From Symsagittifera roscoffensis (Eukaryota; Xenacoelomorpha; Acoela; Convolutidae): DNA of 64,000 nucleotides. The DNA lies in the NCBI RefSeq assembly GCF_963678635.1, contig NC_087062.1:59290129-59354128 (forward strand). The letters run 5' to 3'. Below the pieces are notes generated by a model. It made no database searches and had not been told where the DNA came from. It was given only the letters and a program-made list of their open reading frames with translations. Positions 1 to 11,800 of the stretch are shown here, piece after piece. The translations under genes and the position numbers were made by a program. Numbering within the stretch: position 1 is the first letter of the stretch; each line of letters starts with the position of its first letter.

Positions 1-830
1 CAAGATATTTCATGAAGGGAATCGGTTCGCAAAAAATGGTGTATATCTTTTGAAGTTATTCAACCGATGAAACTTTGAAACATTATTTCAAGTTATTCTA
101 TTGACCGAACCAGTTATTTCATAGACCGAACAAGTTTTAAACATGCTAATTCTCAGACCGAACCGTTTCGCGAAACCTTGTAGTTTTCATCAGCAAGCTA
201 TTGAAGAAACGATCCATTGAAAAATATCAAGTTAATTCATACAGCGGTTCAGTTTAAGAAAAGTTTAAGTTTTCCTAAGCAAGCTATTCAAGCGAAGATA
301 TTTTGACAAACTTCTAGTCATTTCATAGAACAAACCGGTTTGCTAAAAAAACTCACGTTTTTCGTAAACCTATGTACGGGATAAAACTTTCAAGTATTTC
401 ATAGAGAGAATCCGTTCGCGAAAAAATGTGTTTCTAAGCAAGCTACTGAAACGATGAAATTTTGAATTAAGCCTATATTTCATAGCATAAATCAGTTTTA
501 AAAAATTATGCTTCTACAAAACTATTCAAGCCATGAAATTTTGAATATCTTCAAATTAGCTCATAGAGCGAATCGGTTCACGAAAAAACTTTTAAACAAG
601 ATATTCAAGCTATTGAATTTTATATTTTAAATTTTTAAAGCAAGCAATTAAAGCAATGAAACGCTGAAATATTTCAATTTCATTTCAACACTTCATATAG
701 CGAATCGGTTGGCGGAAAGTTCAATTTTTTCCAAGCAAACTAGTCAGGCTGAAACTTCGAAATGTTTCAAGCTAATTCATTGCGCGAATCGGTTTAGCTT
801 TTCTAAGCAAGAAATTGGTTTTTCTAAGCA
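1..830. repeat. Degenerate minisatellite, about 9 copies of a 75-140-bp unit
   Basis: The phrase CATAGAGCGAATCGGTT recurs in diverged form near 10, 117, 236, 325, 400, 480, 551, 694 and 779. It is usually followed by TTCGCGAAAAAA and TTCTAAGCAAGCTATT, then by GATGAAATTTTGAA. Spacing varies from about 75 to 140 bp and copies are strongly diverged, so the array is old. It may continue beyond the left edge of the window. No coding potential is seen. Confidence 0.7.
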
Positions 831-2984
831 TGGAGGTTGCTGCTTTTACTTGATTCGTTTCAGACTGAAATGAATCAGAAAACTCAAAACTTTGGCCAAA
901 AAGCGTCCAGCTTTGAATGGGAATCGAGTTCATCGTTTTTTCAAAGAGTTTCGGACTTTTTTCAAAAAGATTTCTTGCAAAGGATTTAGAATGTTTGAAA
1001 GTTCTAAAAACATCTTGCCTAAATGCCTCTTCAACATTGAGCTCGACGGTTGCTCTGGATAACGTTGCGCTGGATAAAAGTTAAAATATTGCGTCCATAG
1101 CGCATTCAAACTTTCATGTAAAATATAAGATTGTCTAAGATCTCAGCTGCTCAGGCTAAAATATATAATTTGATTGTTTGACTTTGGATCTTTCAAAGTT
1201 CAATCTAAGTTCATTTGTCAAGAAGTCAAACAACGAAAATATAAACTTGAGTCTGAGCAACTCAAAAAAAAGACGAGACCAAAACAAGTGTCTTCACTTC
1301 GTTCCTTGACACTTAAAACAAAACTTTTCCACTTTCCTATGAGATGACATACATCCTGTTACTCACCATGAATGAGCAGCTGCATTGACCGTTCAGATCA
1401 AACGAGGTTGCATAGCGTCTAAGCTTCTAACGCATCAGGCACTTCAGTGAGAAGGATGATGTCGCCATTAAGCTACACTAAAAAGCGGAAATTATAATAT
1501 TATCACGACTTCCGACAAAACGATCGCAACAATAAACAACAGGGTAAAAAGTGTTGCAAGCTGATACTTATTTTTAGCTTTAACGCAGAGGCAAGGCGAA
1601 GCTTTGTATCACTAGCAAAGCGAACTCAAGGTTCCTAAAAAATTCCATTTGTTACTGAAATTGTAAGCTATCTTTTTTGTTTTTTTTTTCACTAGAAAAA
1701 CCTAAGTTCATTGACACCAAATACAGTTTTGAATCATCAAAGTCAAACAGATTGTTTTGCATCCTTTGCACTTACGTGGCTGTCCAGCGAAAATGAATTT
1801 GAAATGAGCTTAAGAAAAAATATCTAAGAGTGCAAGTTGACTCACTTTAAAAATTTTTGAAAATACGACCAGCGTAAGTGAGAATTCACTTCGTTCATCA
1901 ACATGAATGGGTATATAAAATTTAAACATGTTCCACATATGTCTGCTGGTGTAGACAAGTCTTTCAGTTTCATCTGTCACAGGAGATGCTTCAGATATAC
2001 CCAAATTTTTAAGGAAAAAGTTTTTTGGACCTGTTCTATTACTCTCGCAAATCGGATAATCAAAAACATAGCCAACAGACAGTTAAGAAAAGAATACAAA
2101 AAACCACCAAATCGCAAAACAAATGACAAAACGCCAGAAAACAACCCCCGAAATTTTCAGATGTTTGTCTCAAAATGAAACACATTTTGATGAAAAACTG
2201 AGGCAGAAAACAACAACCAGTATTGAACTAGCTTGAAAAACTTGAAATTGCGATACAAGATAAATGTTAAAAAAAGACAGAACTCGAAAAAAAGTTTCTG
2301 AAAAAATTAGTTGAAAAAATTACTTGCAGAAAATAAATTGAAAAAAGTGGGAAAGACTACAACAATACAAACTTCATGGTTGTATTAGATGAATTTCATA
2401 AACAGCCTTGTATCAGATTAATTTCATAAACAGCCTTAACAACAATTGGAAATTATTCACCGAGTGGCAACAAAGGCGAGAAACTTGAAGTTTTCAAAGT
2501 TTTACGACCCATCCACACTGAAACGCATAACCCTAAACGAATATATTTTGTCCTCAAAAATACACAATATCAGTTGACTAAGCCGAAATAACATGAACTG
2601 TTTAAACATTTGAATACAAAAATGAAGAAAAAAAATTACACAAAATCTTGAAAACGTTAAAAAATCAATCATTTATTTATTTAGAAATAGGGTTTTGACA
2701 TTTACTTTTAACTAAAGTCAAAACGTTATTCGATAGTAAAGTCAGCCTTAATTTTAACAAAAATCAAACCGCAAAAAATTAAATTTGAACGAACAAATTT
2801 TAGGATTTTTTCACGACAATGTCATGACTGCCTATATAAGTGTTCACTGCGTTCATGGACTCTTAAACAATCAGAGAAGCAGCCATCAGTGACTATCTAG
2901 AAGAAATTTGAAACATATTGTAGCTGTTAATTTCTGATCGGCTGTTACTCAGCTTGTCGTTTTGTTCTGACCATGTGAAAAATG
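831..2984. other. Gene-free AT-rich stretch with repeat fragments
   Basis: No ORF here looks like a real protein. The recognisable pieces are repeat fragments: an inverted-repeat end of the AAGAGTCAATGAACG family near 1290-1320 and another near 2830-2870 (CTATATAAG followed by a TTCATGGACTCTT-like end), a CAGAGGCAAGGCGAAGC motif near 1585, and an ATTTCATAAACAGCCTT...AAAGGCGAGAAACTT block at 2390-2500. The last block is also found at 33.7 and 36.8 kb. Confidence 0.5.
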
Positions 2985-3490
2985 TGAAGGAGATTTCTAT
3001 TCGGATAGGTTTTAGTTTTTTTCTTTTTGTTTTCCACGCAAAAGCAGGTACGATAAATAATTATTGAATGGATCGAGTGATATACCAAACTGATGCCTTT
3101 CAGTCGTGATTCGAACGACAAAAAAATTCTCATAAAGTTTTTTCAGTATCGAGAAAAATTGGTTTTATCTTTTGATTTTTATTTCAAGCTTGAGCAAAAG
3201 CGAGCGGGCAGGTTTACAACAGCTTTTTTATGCTTAATTTAGGCCATGAAAAATTAATTTTACTGAAGTAGTAGTTTTAGGAGTTTTTTAGCGCCATTTT
3301 GGGAGCCAAAAAAATCTTAATCTTTCTGCAAAAAAATATGGTTTTCTTCCTACAAATGATTTTTTTTGTTTTCTAGTCATTTTACTACCAAAACTTTTGT
3401 CCAATTTGTTTTTATTACTATGACTGAAGACTATATTCGGAATATTCTGCGCTACTTGCAAAGTAACTGGGACATAGTCAATCAACAGTT
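2985..3490 (+). mobile_element. Short non-autonomous repeat, family A copy 1
   Basis: Shares an ordered series of blocks with copies at 6.05-6.74, 11.64-12.13 and 54.39-55.32 kb: TTTTCCACGCAAAA at the start, a GATATA stretch, CAGTCGTGATTCGAAC, TCGAGAAAAA, a TTAGCGCC block, and finally GGAATATTCTGCGCTACTTGCAAAGTAAC. This copy is diverged. The CAGTCGTGATTCGAAC block resembles a pol III B box read on the other strand, so a SINE origin is possible. Better copies carry inverted ends, which suits a MITE. Confidence 0.55.
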
Positions 3491-4342
3491 AGAGAAGTTT
3501 AATTGAACTATATCACGAGTTTTGAAATATACATATCACCTTCAAGCTCTTTGACTCTCCTGAATCTATTATGATCAACGTTTTTGAGAAATTTTAACCA
3601 ATTTAAAAAAATGGCTCTAAAGGTATTTTTTATTAAGCTGGGAAATTTTGTTCTCGAAATTGGAAGTCAATCATCTTCCTTCGTGTCATTTGAACTTTCA
3701 TTATAAGAGAGCGTAGTTTACCTTCCATTCAGCAAATGAATTCGAAAAGAAATTAAAAAGCATTCATAATTCAACCCACAAACTTCTGACTTTCTGCGAG
3801 GAAAAAGCCCACAAAAGTTCTTACCCATTATGTGGTCGCAACAATAAATCCTCACAGCGTGCGTTGAATTATTTACATTACCTTCTTTGCGAAACCTTCT
3901 TCTGACATAGATTCGAAAACTATATTCCTCAGATCGAAAAAGTTAGTAAACATAACTTCATCTGATCTTCATAGCAAAAATTTAAATTGCGAATTATTCA
4001 TTGCTCATCAGCTGACCAAAAGATGGCGGGATTTACAAATTTAAACAAATTAATATATTGCACATTAAAAATTTCGATAAATAGAACTTTCAACACTTTA
4101 TTAAAGCTACTATTGCACTTTATTGATTTTCTAAGACTCTTTTCTGTTCAGTTTACAAAAAACACGATAATAAAAAATATTTTTTAAAAAAGGAACTTCA
4201 AATTCGCAGTTTTTATAGTTCCCTATTGCAGGCTTCATATGCTTCTTTTTTGATGTATGTAATCAAGTTGAACAACGCAACTTATAAAGAACAGAATTTG
4301 TCCAAGAAAAAAATGAGTGCGGTATCAATGCATTTTCAATAA
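3491..4342. other. Gene-free stretch
   Basis: AT-rich sequence between the family A repeat and the 3' end of abLIM. I see no protein-like ORF, no RNA gene and no clear repeat unit. Part of it may be 3' flanking sequence of the abLIM gene. Confidence 0.4.
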
Positions 4343-4348
4343 TTTATT
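4343..4348 (-). terminator. Candidate polyadenylation signal AATAAA for abLIM
   Basis: A minus-strand AATAAA lies about 315 nt after the abLIM stop codon. It is the canonical hexamer, but chance occurrence is common in DNA this AT-rich and no cleavage-site evidence is available. Confidence 0.35.
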
Positions 4349-4662
4349 ATTTGATTTCATATTTTAGCTGTTTGAGATATTGAAAAGCTTAATGTTCCCT
4401 GAACTTGCAGAGCGAATAATTTTGATTATTTTTGGCACTATTAAAAGCTCGCATACTGAGAATATCGGTCAAGATACTGATCTCCGATGACTTTTTAAAG
4501 CCGCCAGAAATAGCCGTTTAAAACACGGCAATATCCCGATGGCTTCAAAATTAAATCTACTTGATGAACATCTTATTACAGTAGCTTTATAGAATATTTA
4601 GTGAGCGAAGATATGGAGCTTATATTGAGGAATTATTTGATTGCAATTAGGATAGATAAAAA

Positions 4663-7600
4663 TTAGAACAAATTGTGCATCTTCTTGAGGAAATTCTGCT
4701 TCCAGGTGGGAAGCCGATAGAATTCTTCTCTGCTCATTTTGAACAGGGAAAAGAAATCGCCGTCCGATAGATGTGCCTCTAGTTTACTCCTACAAACTCC
4801 CTTTGGCATGACTTTGTTCATAGTGAATAGAACCTCTTTGGGGTATATTGGGATCCCGGTGTCTTTGTACTTGCCTGACGGCTCCACTGGCACCTCTTTC
4901 TCTTCGTGGAACCTGAGAGAGAGGTAGTGGAGTGTCTTTTCCTGCTTGCTCACTCGCCCCATACTGGCCACTACAAAGCGACAGTAGAGAGAGTTGAAAT
5001 AGGTGCCCCCGCATGTGGCCATATTTCGTGGTTCCAAATAACTCAGTCTGTACTGTGACCCAGTCTTGGGGAAATAGTTCTCAACTGACGAGCAACTAGT
5101 GGAAGGTGTCGCCCAAGACCGTCTGTTCGAATGTGATCTCAGTTGGTCTGGCACTGTTTTGAGCATTCTTCTAAATGAGGTGTGACTGCCTCGCTCCTCT
5201 AAGCTTAAATCGAAGTCCATGGTCTCGATCGCTCTACGCGATAATGAGTGCGAACAGTCACTATGCATAAACAATTTTCGTCCACCTAGTAGACCCCTCC
5301 CACCATCATTGGTCAGATAATTCTTCACTTCTATTTGCTCTCCTTCCGAAAAACAAAGGTGACAGTTGTGACACTTGGCACAATTTGGGTGAAACGAAAA
5401 CACTTGATCGTGTAAACTTCGATTCCCAATTTCCAGTCTTTGCTCGCCAGGATCTATAGGGCCGTCGCAGTTGAAACAACGAGAACAGTTATTCACATAG
5501 AAGCAACTAGGGCATAACGCCTTCGGAGTCGCGGCTGACGATTTCTGCGAGCTCGTTTGGTCTCCGCTTGAGCGGGACAAATGCGTAGAATTTTGTTGGC
5601 GTTCGGCTGCAGCGTCGCGGTAGTGGAAGTATAGTCCATCCAGAAGAGAGTTACATTGTACGCATTTGAAGCACCAGGCATGGAAGCTGTAGCCCATGGC
5701 CAGAATTGTGTCTCCACACCGCATGTCCGCACTGTGACATCCTGCACATCTGAGAGAAGTACTGAAAAATATGAAAAATAAAGTCTGTACCGTTTTGACT
5801 CATATTTGTGAAGGGCGCTTCTCAAATTTCCAGTCTTCCGATCACCGAATGCTCCAACTATCCCTGAGTGTTTTGTTTTCCACGCAAATGCAGGTCAAAT
5901 AGGATAAGGTGTAAGCCAAATTAATTTGAAGTTTTCCTAGTGTCGGGAATGAAAGTTTTAAATTTTTGGATTTTTAGATTAGTTCAAATGAGAAACGTTG
6001 GTATCACAGCAACTCGCATCGAAAGACCAATTGCAAATATAAAACAAGGATAGCCGGTTACCGTGCTAGTAGCACAGCATGTTCCGACCATAGCCTTTAG
6101 AAAACTACGGTTTAGAAAAGTTTTTTTTTCCAAATTAGTGTACTTTTTTCTGCTTGGTGTGATAAAAGAATCTGAGCGAAAAAGTAGAGCTTAGGCATTT
6201 TCGTGAGTTATGCAGCATATGCAAAATGAAAAACAATTTTGAAGACAACTAACAAGAAAAACAAAAAGAAAATTAAAATTTTTTTTAAATAATTTTTCAA
6301 AACTTTTCCCCAAATGTTTATAAGTTTTTGATTCCTAGGACGAAACAAATTCTCCAAAAATTAACTTCAATAGAGTAAAACGAAAATTTCAATGCTTAAA
6401 TTAAGCGTAAAAAAGCTAATTTAAGCCTGCTCAATCGCTCGATATTTGACGAAAAATCAAAAATTTCAAACCGGTTTTTCTCGACACCGGAAAACTTTTT
6501 TGATTTTCTTTTGTCGTTTGAATCACTAATGAAAGGGCTTCAATATAATATATAACTCAACTCTGTTCCACGATTATTTGTGGTAGCTTATTTTGCGTGG
6601 AAAACACAAAGAAGAAAACAACTAAAACACACCCGAATACAAAGTTCCTCTCCGTTTTCAATGGTCGGAACAAAAAACTAAAACAAACCCGATAACAAAG
6701 TAACTTCCCATTTTTAATGGTCGGAACAAAAACTCGCAAATCGACAACTTCCAGAAAATCAGATTTTGAAACTTGCTCTTAGACTAAGATGATACGGCAT
6801 GTGGAGGATGCAATCAGCCACTCAACACGCCGATCAACATTATATTGCCAATGATTTCTTTGCTATTGGAACACCACACTCCCCAAAAAATTACTAAATT
6901 TACGGAAAAAATCTGATAATTAAAAAGCAAAACTATTTACGATTAAAAAGCTTTCAAGGTTTTCTAACAAGTCCATCTAAATTCGTCGTGTGACTGTAAT
7001 TAGCATTGAATTTAAGATCTTTATACATGTCCTACGATATTCAACCTTCTAGTTTTTCATTCAAATGATCAACAGATGAGACAGTCACTAGAACTTCGGA
7101 AAAAATCATTAATTTGTCTTTTAGCATTTGAGCTCTGTGTTGTGTAACTGAAAAGGTTTTCTTTAGGGTCCAGGCATTCACGTTGCTTACCTTAAATCGA
7201 AATCTTGATTGCAGACGGTTTTGGTACAGTGACTGCACAGAATATCGTGACCAGTAGCACCTGTGGCTCCCATTGTACTGACTCTCTCATTCGGCTTTAT
7301 CCCACTTCCACATGTAGAACAGGCGAGACAACTACTGTGGTATTTCCTACCCAGTACAGCCATGATCTCCCCTGTGAGATAGCTGTAACACGCTGTGCAT
7401 CTCTCCCCATACAATATCTGGTAGTGTTTCGGACAAAACAATCTGTCATCTTTCACGAAATATCCACTATCGTCTCCCTCGCCTCCCCTGCCCACGCCTG
7501 TAGTTTCAACTAAAGTTGTTTTGCACACTGAGCAGCAGAAACATTTCACGTGGTAGAAGCTACTCTGCAGCCTAGAGTAACTGGATCTCTTTCCACTTTG

Positions 7601-7933
7601 ATCCAAGCCAGAGTCAGGACAAGATTCGAAACCAGAGGAGCTCTCTTCAATTGCAGGAACTGTCTGGACAACTTGGCCAACACACCTTTTTCTGCATGAT
7701 TTGCAAGAAACACGAGCACGAGAAGTGATTCCAATATGGGATTTAGTTACTCGGAACGGCGATTCCCCTATATTTCCGACACTCGCACTTTCAGCGGCCG
7801 AACTACTCGATTGCGAGGACAGAAGACTATCCGTATCAGCCCCTGTCGCGTCTGGGCGAAACAGGTCTCTCCTTTTTGGGAGGTCTTCCTGGAAATGAAC
7901 TCTTTCGTGCTGCATCGGTCCGCCCGACTTCAT
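4663..7933 (-). CDS. ABLIM: Actin-binding LIM protein (abLIM / UNC-115 type), two mapped coding exons
   Basis: Exons 7933..7191 and 5749..4663 join across a 1,441-bp GT-AG intron (donor TTTAAG|GTAAGC, acceptor CTCTCAG|ATGTGC) with phase preserved, giving about 609 aa. The upstream exon holds LIM1 (CKSC ... HVKC, then CPKH) and LIM2 (CTAC ... HSSC ... CSHC). The second begins with LIM3 (CAGC ... HAWC, CVQC, then CPSC) and LIM4 (CFNC ... HPNC, CHNC, then HSDC). The last 35 residues are a villin headpiece with the MSREEFYRLP and WKQNFLKK core and the terminal LF. LIM domains plus a headpiece define abLIM/UNC-115, which links signalling to F-actin. LIM1 has about 50 residues between its first CxxC and HxxC, and LIM3 has a long insertion in its second finger. 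The ATG at 7933 is the first in frame. A consensus-like acceptor (ATATTAG) ends at 7946, so a 5' leader or further exon may exist. Confidence 0.92.
5850..6745 (-). mobile_element. Family A repeat copy 2 in the abLIM intron, with a fragment of a second copy
   Basis: From about 6045 to 6745 lies a minus-strand family A copy. It starts with GATAGCCGGTTACCGTGC and GTTCCGACCATAG and ends with the complementary AATGGTCGGAACA, which occurs twice in a local duplication of about 60 bp at 6650-6735. A partial copy in the opposite direction (TTTTCCACGCAAATGCAGG) begins near 5877. The matching ends suggest terminal inverted repeats of a MITE. No transposase is encoded. Confidence 0.6.
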
Positions 7934-8094
7934 ATAATATTGCACCTAATATTGCTTACTTGAATATACATAACTTATCTGAAATAAACTATTTGTGGAA
8001 GATGAAAACAAAACCTTATCAATAATAGCTACACTGGGGCGGCTGATTAGAAAATGTATCTTTGTAAAATAATAAATTTTGATAAAAATAATCA

Positions 8095-8519
8095 TCAGTA
8101 GACGTAAGGTAGTAAGCTTAACTCAAACAGGGCATAATTGGCACTTTTCTTAACGAGTTCAACATCTAAACAAAAATCTTTGCCATACAAAATGAAAACT
8201 GAACAAATCAGAAAATATATTACTATTACAGTAGCGTCAACGATGCCTTTTGAGTACTGCGGCGAAGTAATACTGTGAACAAAATATGGACGATATAAAT
8301 CAAACAGCGACAAGAGAGAGATCAAGGCCAAGATCAAATCTGGCCGAGTCCGAATTAAACGTCGCGCGAGATCAGATGTCAGCCGCGATACAATTGCACA
8401 CAGGATAGGAGTAGAGAAAATCAGCAGCACATCTCGAATCTTGTAACGACAGATCACGTTTTCTGATTCATAGAAATCCCAAACACTTGCTCCATTTGTT
8501 AACACCTCAGCAGGACACT
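8095..8519 (-). CDS. Unrecognised hydrophobic protein fragment with about three membrane segments
   Basis: An open frame of about 140 codons runs minus-strand from about 8519 to a TGA at 8095, between the end of poly(A) polymerase and abLIM. It has hydrophobic stretches around VLLIFSTPILCAIV, ILALISLLSLF and VIVIYFLICSVFIL, separated by basic or polar loops. The frame contains no ATG: it opens after TAG with CPAEV. It could be a terminal exon, or a gene with a 1-nt frame change from an ATG at 8543 (MDATRVGIS in another frame). I do not recognise the family. Tight packing with same-strand neighbours (about 300 bp after poly(A) polymerase, about 160 bp before abLIM) and plausible topology are the only arguments for it. 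Confidence 0.4.
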
Positions 8520-8826
8520 AATTCCAACTCTTGTAGCATCCATTGTACAAACTAATTGATTTTTTTTTTGGTTTTTTGAAATTTTTGCATTTTTGTTTGT
8601 TTTTGTAAAATGAACAAAAAACAAGAAGGCTTTCACTCTCTGACCAATGAAACTTCTAGTTAAGATTAGATCAAAAGAGAGCAGAAAAATATAGTAAAAC
8701 AAAGTATTATTGAGGCCAGTAACACGAACAAATCGAGTTTCATGATTGCTCGTGGGGCGAGATCCCGTCTCTTTTTCAGTCTATGAATTACCAGGAGATG
8801 TTCCAGTAGACTGCAGTGAACCGGTC

Positions 8827-11800
8827 TCATCTGTTGAGGTTCAGCTTAATGCCCAAAAGAGGCTGACTGGCTGTCTTCTTATCTACGAGCACGGGTGAGG
8901 AGACAGCTAGATCCGATGAAAGTTTGGCCTGTTCTGACTGAAAAAGAAATTAAAAACATTGCTTCAACCTAATTCTTACAATCATTACAAAAATTGTTTG
9001 CTAAAAGAATGGAAGCAGGGTAACGAAAGTCAGTTCCCACTGGAGTTCCATGTAGCGCATCGCCAGAGCACTCAACGACATAAGAAGTTAGAGGGAACGG
9101 TCAAGGGCAACCATTCGCTCTCTGCCTCCACCCGCTGATTGAGACTCATCGCAAGACTCTTTTAGGCAGCAGCTACCAGAACCACCAGTGCCAATGTACG
9201 ACTCATTCACCAAATTGACAGTCAAGTCAGGGTACTCAATCGGTTCAGACAGGGCGTTATTTGGCAGGAGAGAAGAGAGAGCACTTACTCGCTTGTTGTT
9301 GTTTGCATTGGTCGGGTGATTTGGGTGTTCTGTGCTTAATTCTACCTCTGAGAATCTACGCTTACTGACCAACTGTGACTGCTGACTGAGTTGGTTGAGG
9401 TTGGGGTGCGTGGAGGACGATAGCTGGGCCGCCTGGTTGTTGCGATAGGTGGCCGTCAGTCGTTCCAGGGGCGTCTCCAGAAGAGTGGGTGGAGACTGAG
9501 GTAGCTCTATGACGTCATCGTCTATCTCCTCCTCGTCCGTCACAGAGATAACATGCTCAATCCACCGTTTGTCTTCACTTCCATTCACTTCCACTTCCTA
9601 AGTTAGCTTGTTCAATACTAGTTACATGAAGAAGAACAAATTTACATCCATCCAACAACAGATGATAAAACTCGAAACAATCATAGAACATCTTACACGG
9701 TCGCGTGTAACTCACCTGTTTAAGCTTGTGGTGTACATTAAGAGGTGAACTGCTGTCCACTTGTACACCCTCCACTTCCGGTTCTGTTTGCGCGTCATCC
9801 TTTACGACGTCCTCTCGAGGTTCGGATGTTTGACACAGGTCCTCATTTAGGCAAGTTACGTGAGCTTCTGCCTTGACACAAAGGTCCAAGTGTTCCTTCT
9901 CCACATCTTCGCATAAATAAACTTGTGATCCGTCGGGCAGGGAACCTCCAATTTTGCTAGTGGAGGAGGTGATTCCTGCAGAGGGCACAGTTGCATTCGG
10001 GGCTGATGTGTTTGATGGCTGTGAGGATGTGGCTGAGCAGATTAGCTCCTTTTTCTTACTCTCTGCCATGTCCAGTTCCTCCTTCAGCTTCATCAGCTTA
10101 GACCCCTCACTTCGCTTACCCTCATCGTCACTTACATCCATCGCCTGAGACATAAACATAACTGAACGGTGGCAAAGTGCACTAAAAATAAGAACAAAGA
10201 GACAAGCAGCACTTCGCGAAGAACACACGCAAAAACTAACAGGCAAAATGGAGCCTGGAAAATGCACTTCAAACTTCTATTTTTATATTTTTTCCGTATT
10301 ATTATGGCTGATTGCGTGATGTTAAGATGTAAAATATGAACAACAAAGCACATCACAATAGTAAGCTTATTCACAATGCCACATTTGATTTCATTGCACA
10401 AAGGCAACGCTGCACTTCGCGAACAAAAACAAATAAAAAGCCAAGAAGTAACTTTTAAAAAGTCACAAGAGAAAAGTAGCCTGCAGACAGTTGAACGTAA
10501 AAAAACAGGGAAAAAATACGGAGTTGTATATTGAAAAAATCTCAACTTTTATATTAACTAAATGACAAAAGAAAAAAGATGATCGTAAACCACTTCGAAA
10601 TTCGAGAACAATTTAATTTGTCACTTTTTGGATAAAATTAAACTAATGTGAAAAGAAAACAGGAACAAAAAGGTTTGCAGTTTTATTCCGCCGGGAAAAC
10701 TGCAACCCAAAATCATTTGATCACCTTAAAACTACTGCTGTTCGATTCACAAAGGAAATGAACATAAGTTAAAAAGAAATCCAAGATCGGATCAATTAAG
10801 CAATCTAACCCCCCCCCCCCCCGTAATCCGTAAATGACCAATTGAGCTATCTTCCCCTTCCTCCTTAAGCAAAAACGGTAAAACGCTACAAAAAGACGTC
10901 AGCAAACACAAGTAGATGGTTGATGTGTTCGGAGCACACAATCAAATGACCGACTAAAGTTGCTTATTTTATATGAGTGTCGAGAAAAATTTTGGAAAAG
11001 AAAAAAACCGAATTTTATATAAAAAAAAGTTTTTCATATTTTCTGTCTTTGAGGACAGAAAAAAGTAACGTTATATGCCTCAGTTTATTGATTCTTTTTC
11101 ACTTTGATTGTACTTTTTGAGCTTTGATATTGAAAACTATGGTGTTCGACATTCGTTGGAGAATCTGTTTTATGATTTCATATCATTCAAACTAATTTCA
11201 AGCTATTATAAAGATGTCTCAAGTACCTATTGATCTTTATCCCCCGAAGCGAGAATGAGGGGAGATTTCTCAATTGATCCCAAAGATCAAGCTCCGAAAA
11301 CTCAAGTTTGAACTTCTCCCAAAAACAAAAATCAACGTAGAGACTCTTAACAATTTTTCTTTAAAAAAATTGAAAAAACTAGACTCAATCAGCGATACAA
11401 CAATTCTAAGCTGAAAAACTGGGCTTAAAAGAGATTTGCTGGCCTGCCTTAATTTAAAAAAAGATCTTTTAGTTACTAAATTAAGTGCATGCGACACCTG
11501 AAGTGATTTGTAGCATTTTTTGCGATCCAGAGGTGAGTAAAAAATATATGTTTTCGTTAAAACGACTCGAAATTAGGTCACTTAACCGATACAAAAATGG
11601 GCCGAAATCATTTGAGCAGAATAAATTTTTTAAGCAAAAAAACACAAGGATAGCCGGTTACTGTGCAAGTAGCATAGAATGTTCCGAACACAGTCTTAGA
11701 AAAATACAGACACGCTTTTTTTCAAATTAGTGTCTTTTTTCCGCATGGCGTGATAAAAAGATCTGAACGAAAAAAAGAACTTAGGCATATTTGACAGTCA

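Noticed and set aside
1903-2178. 91-codon plus-strand ORF
   Set aside because: Composition follows the AT-rich background, with no domain and no homologous neighbour; overlaps an opposite-strand ORF.
8827-10144. First reading of these exons as a separate Ser-rich nuclear protein gene
   Set aside because: The terminal GIKLNLNR matches the conserved poly(A) polymerase end, and phases join through exon 8 to the catalytic part, so they are the tail of that gene.
10132-10545. 137-codon minus-strand ORF before poly(A) polymerase exon 9
   Set aside because: It lies in the intron directly upstream of a good acceptor and reads through it. The amino-acid pattern is intron-like and the frame differs from that of the exon.
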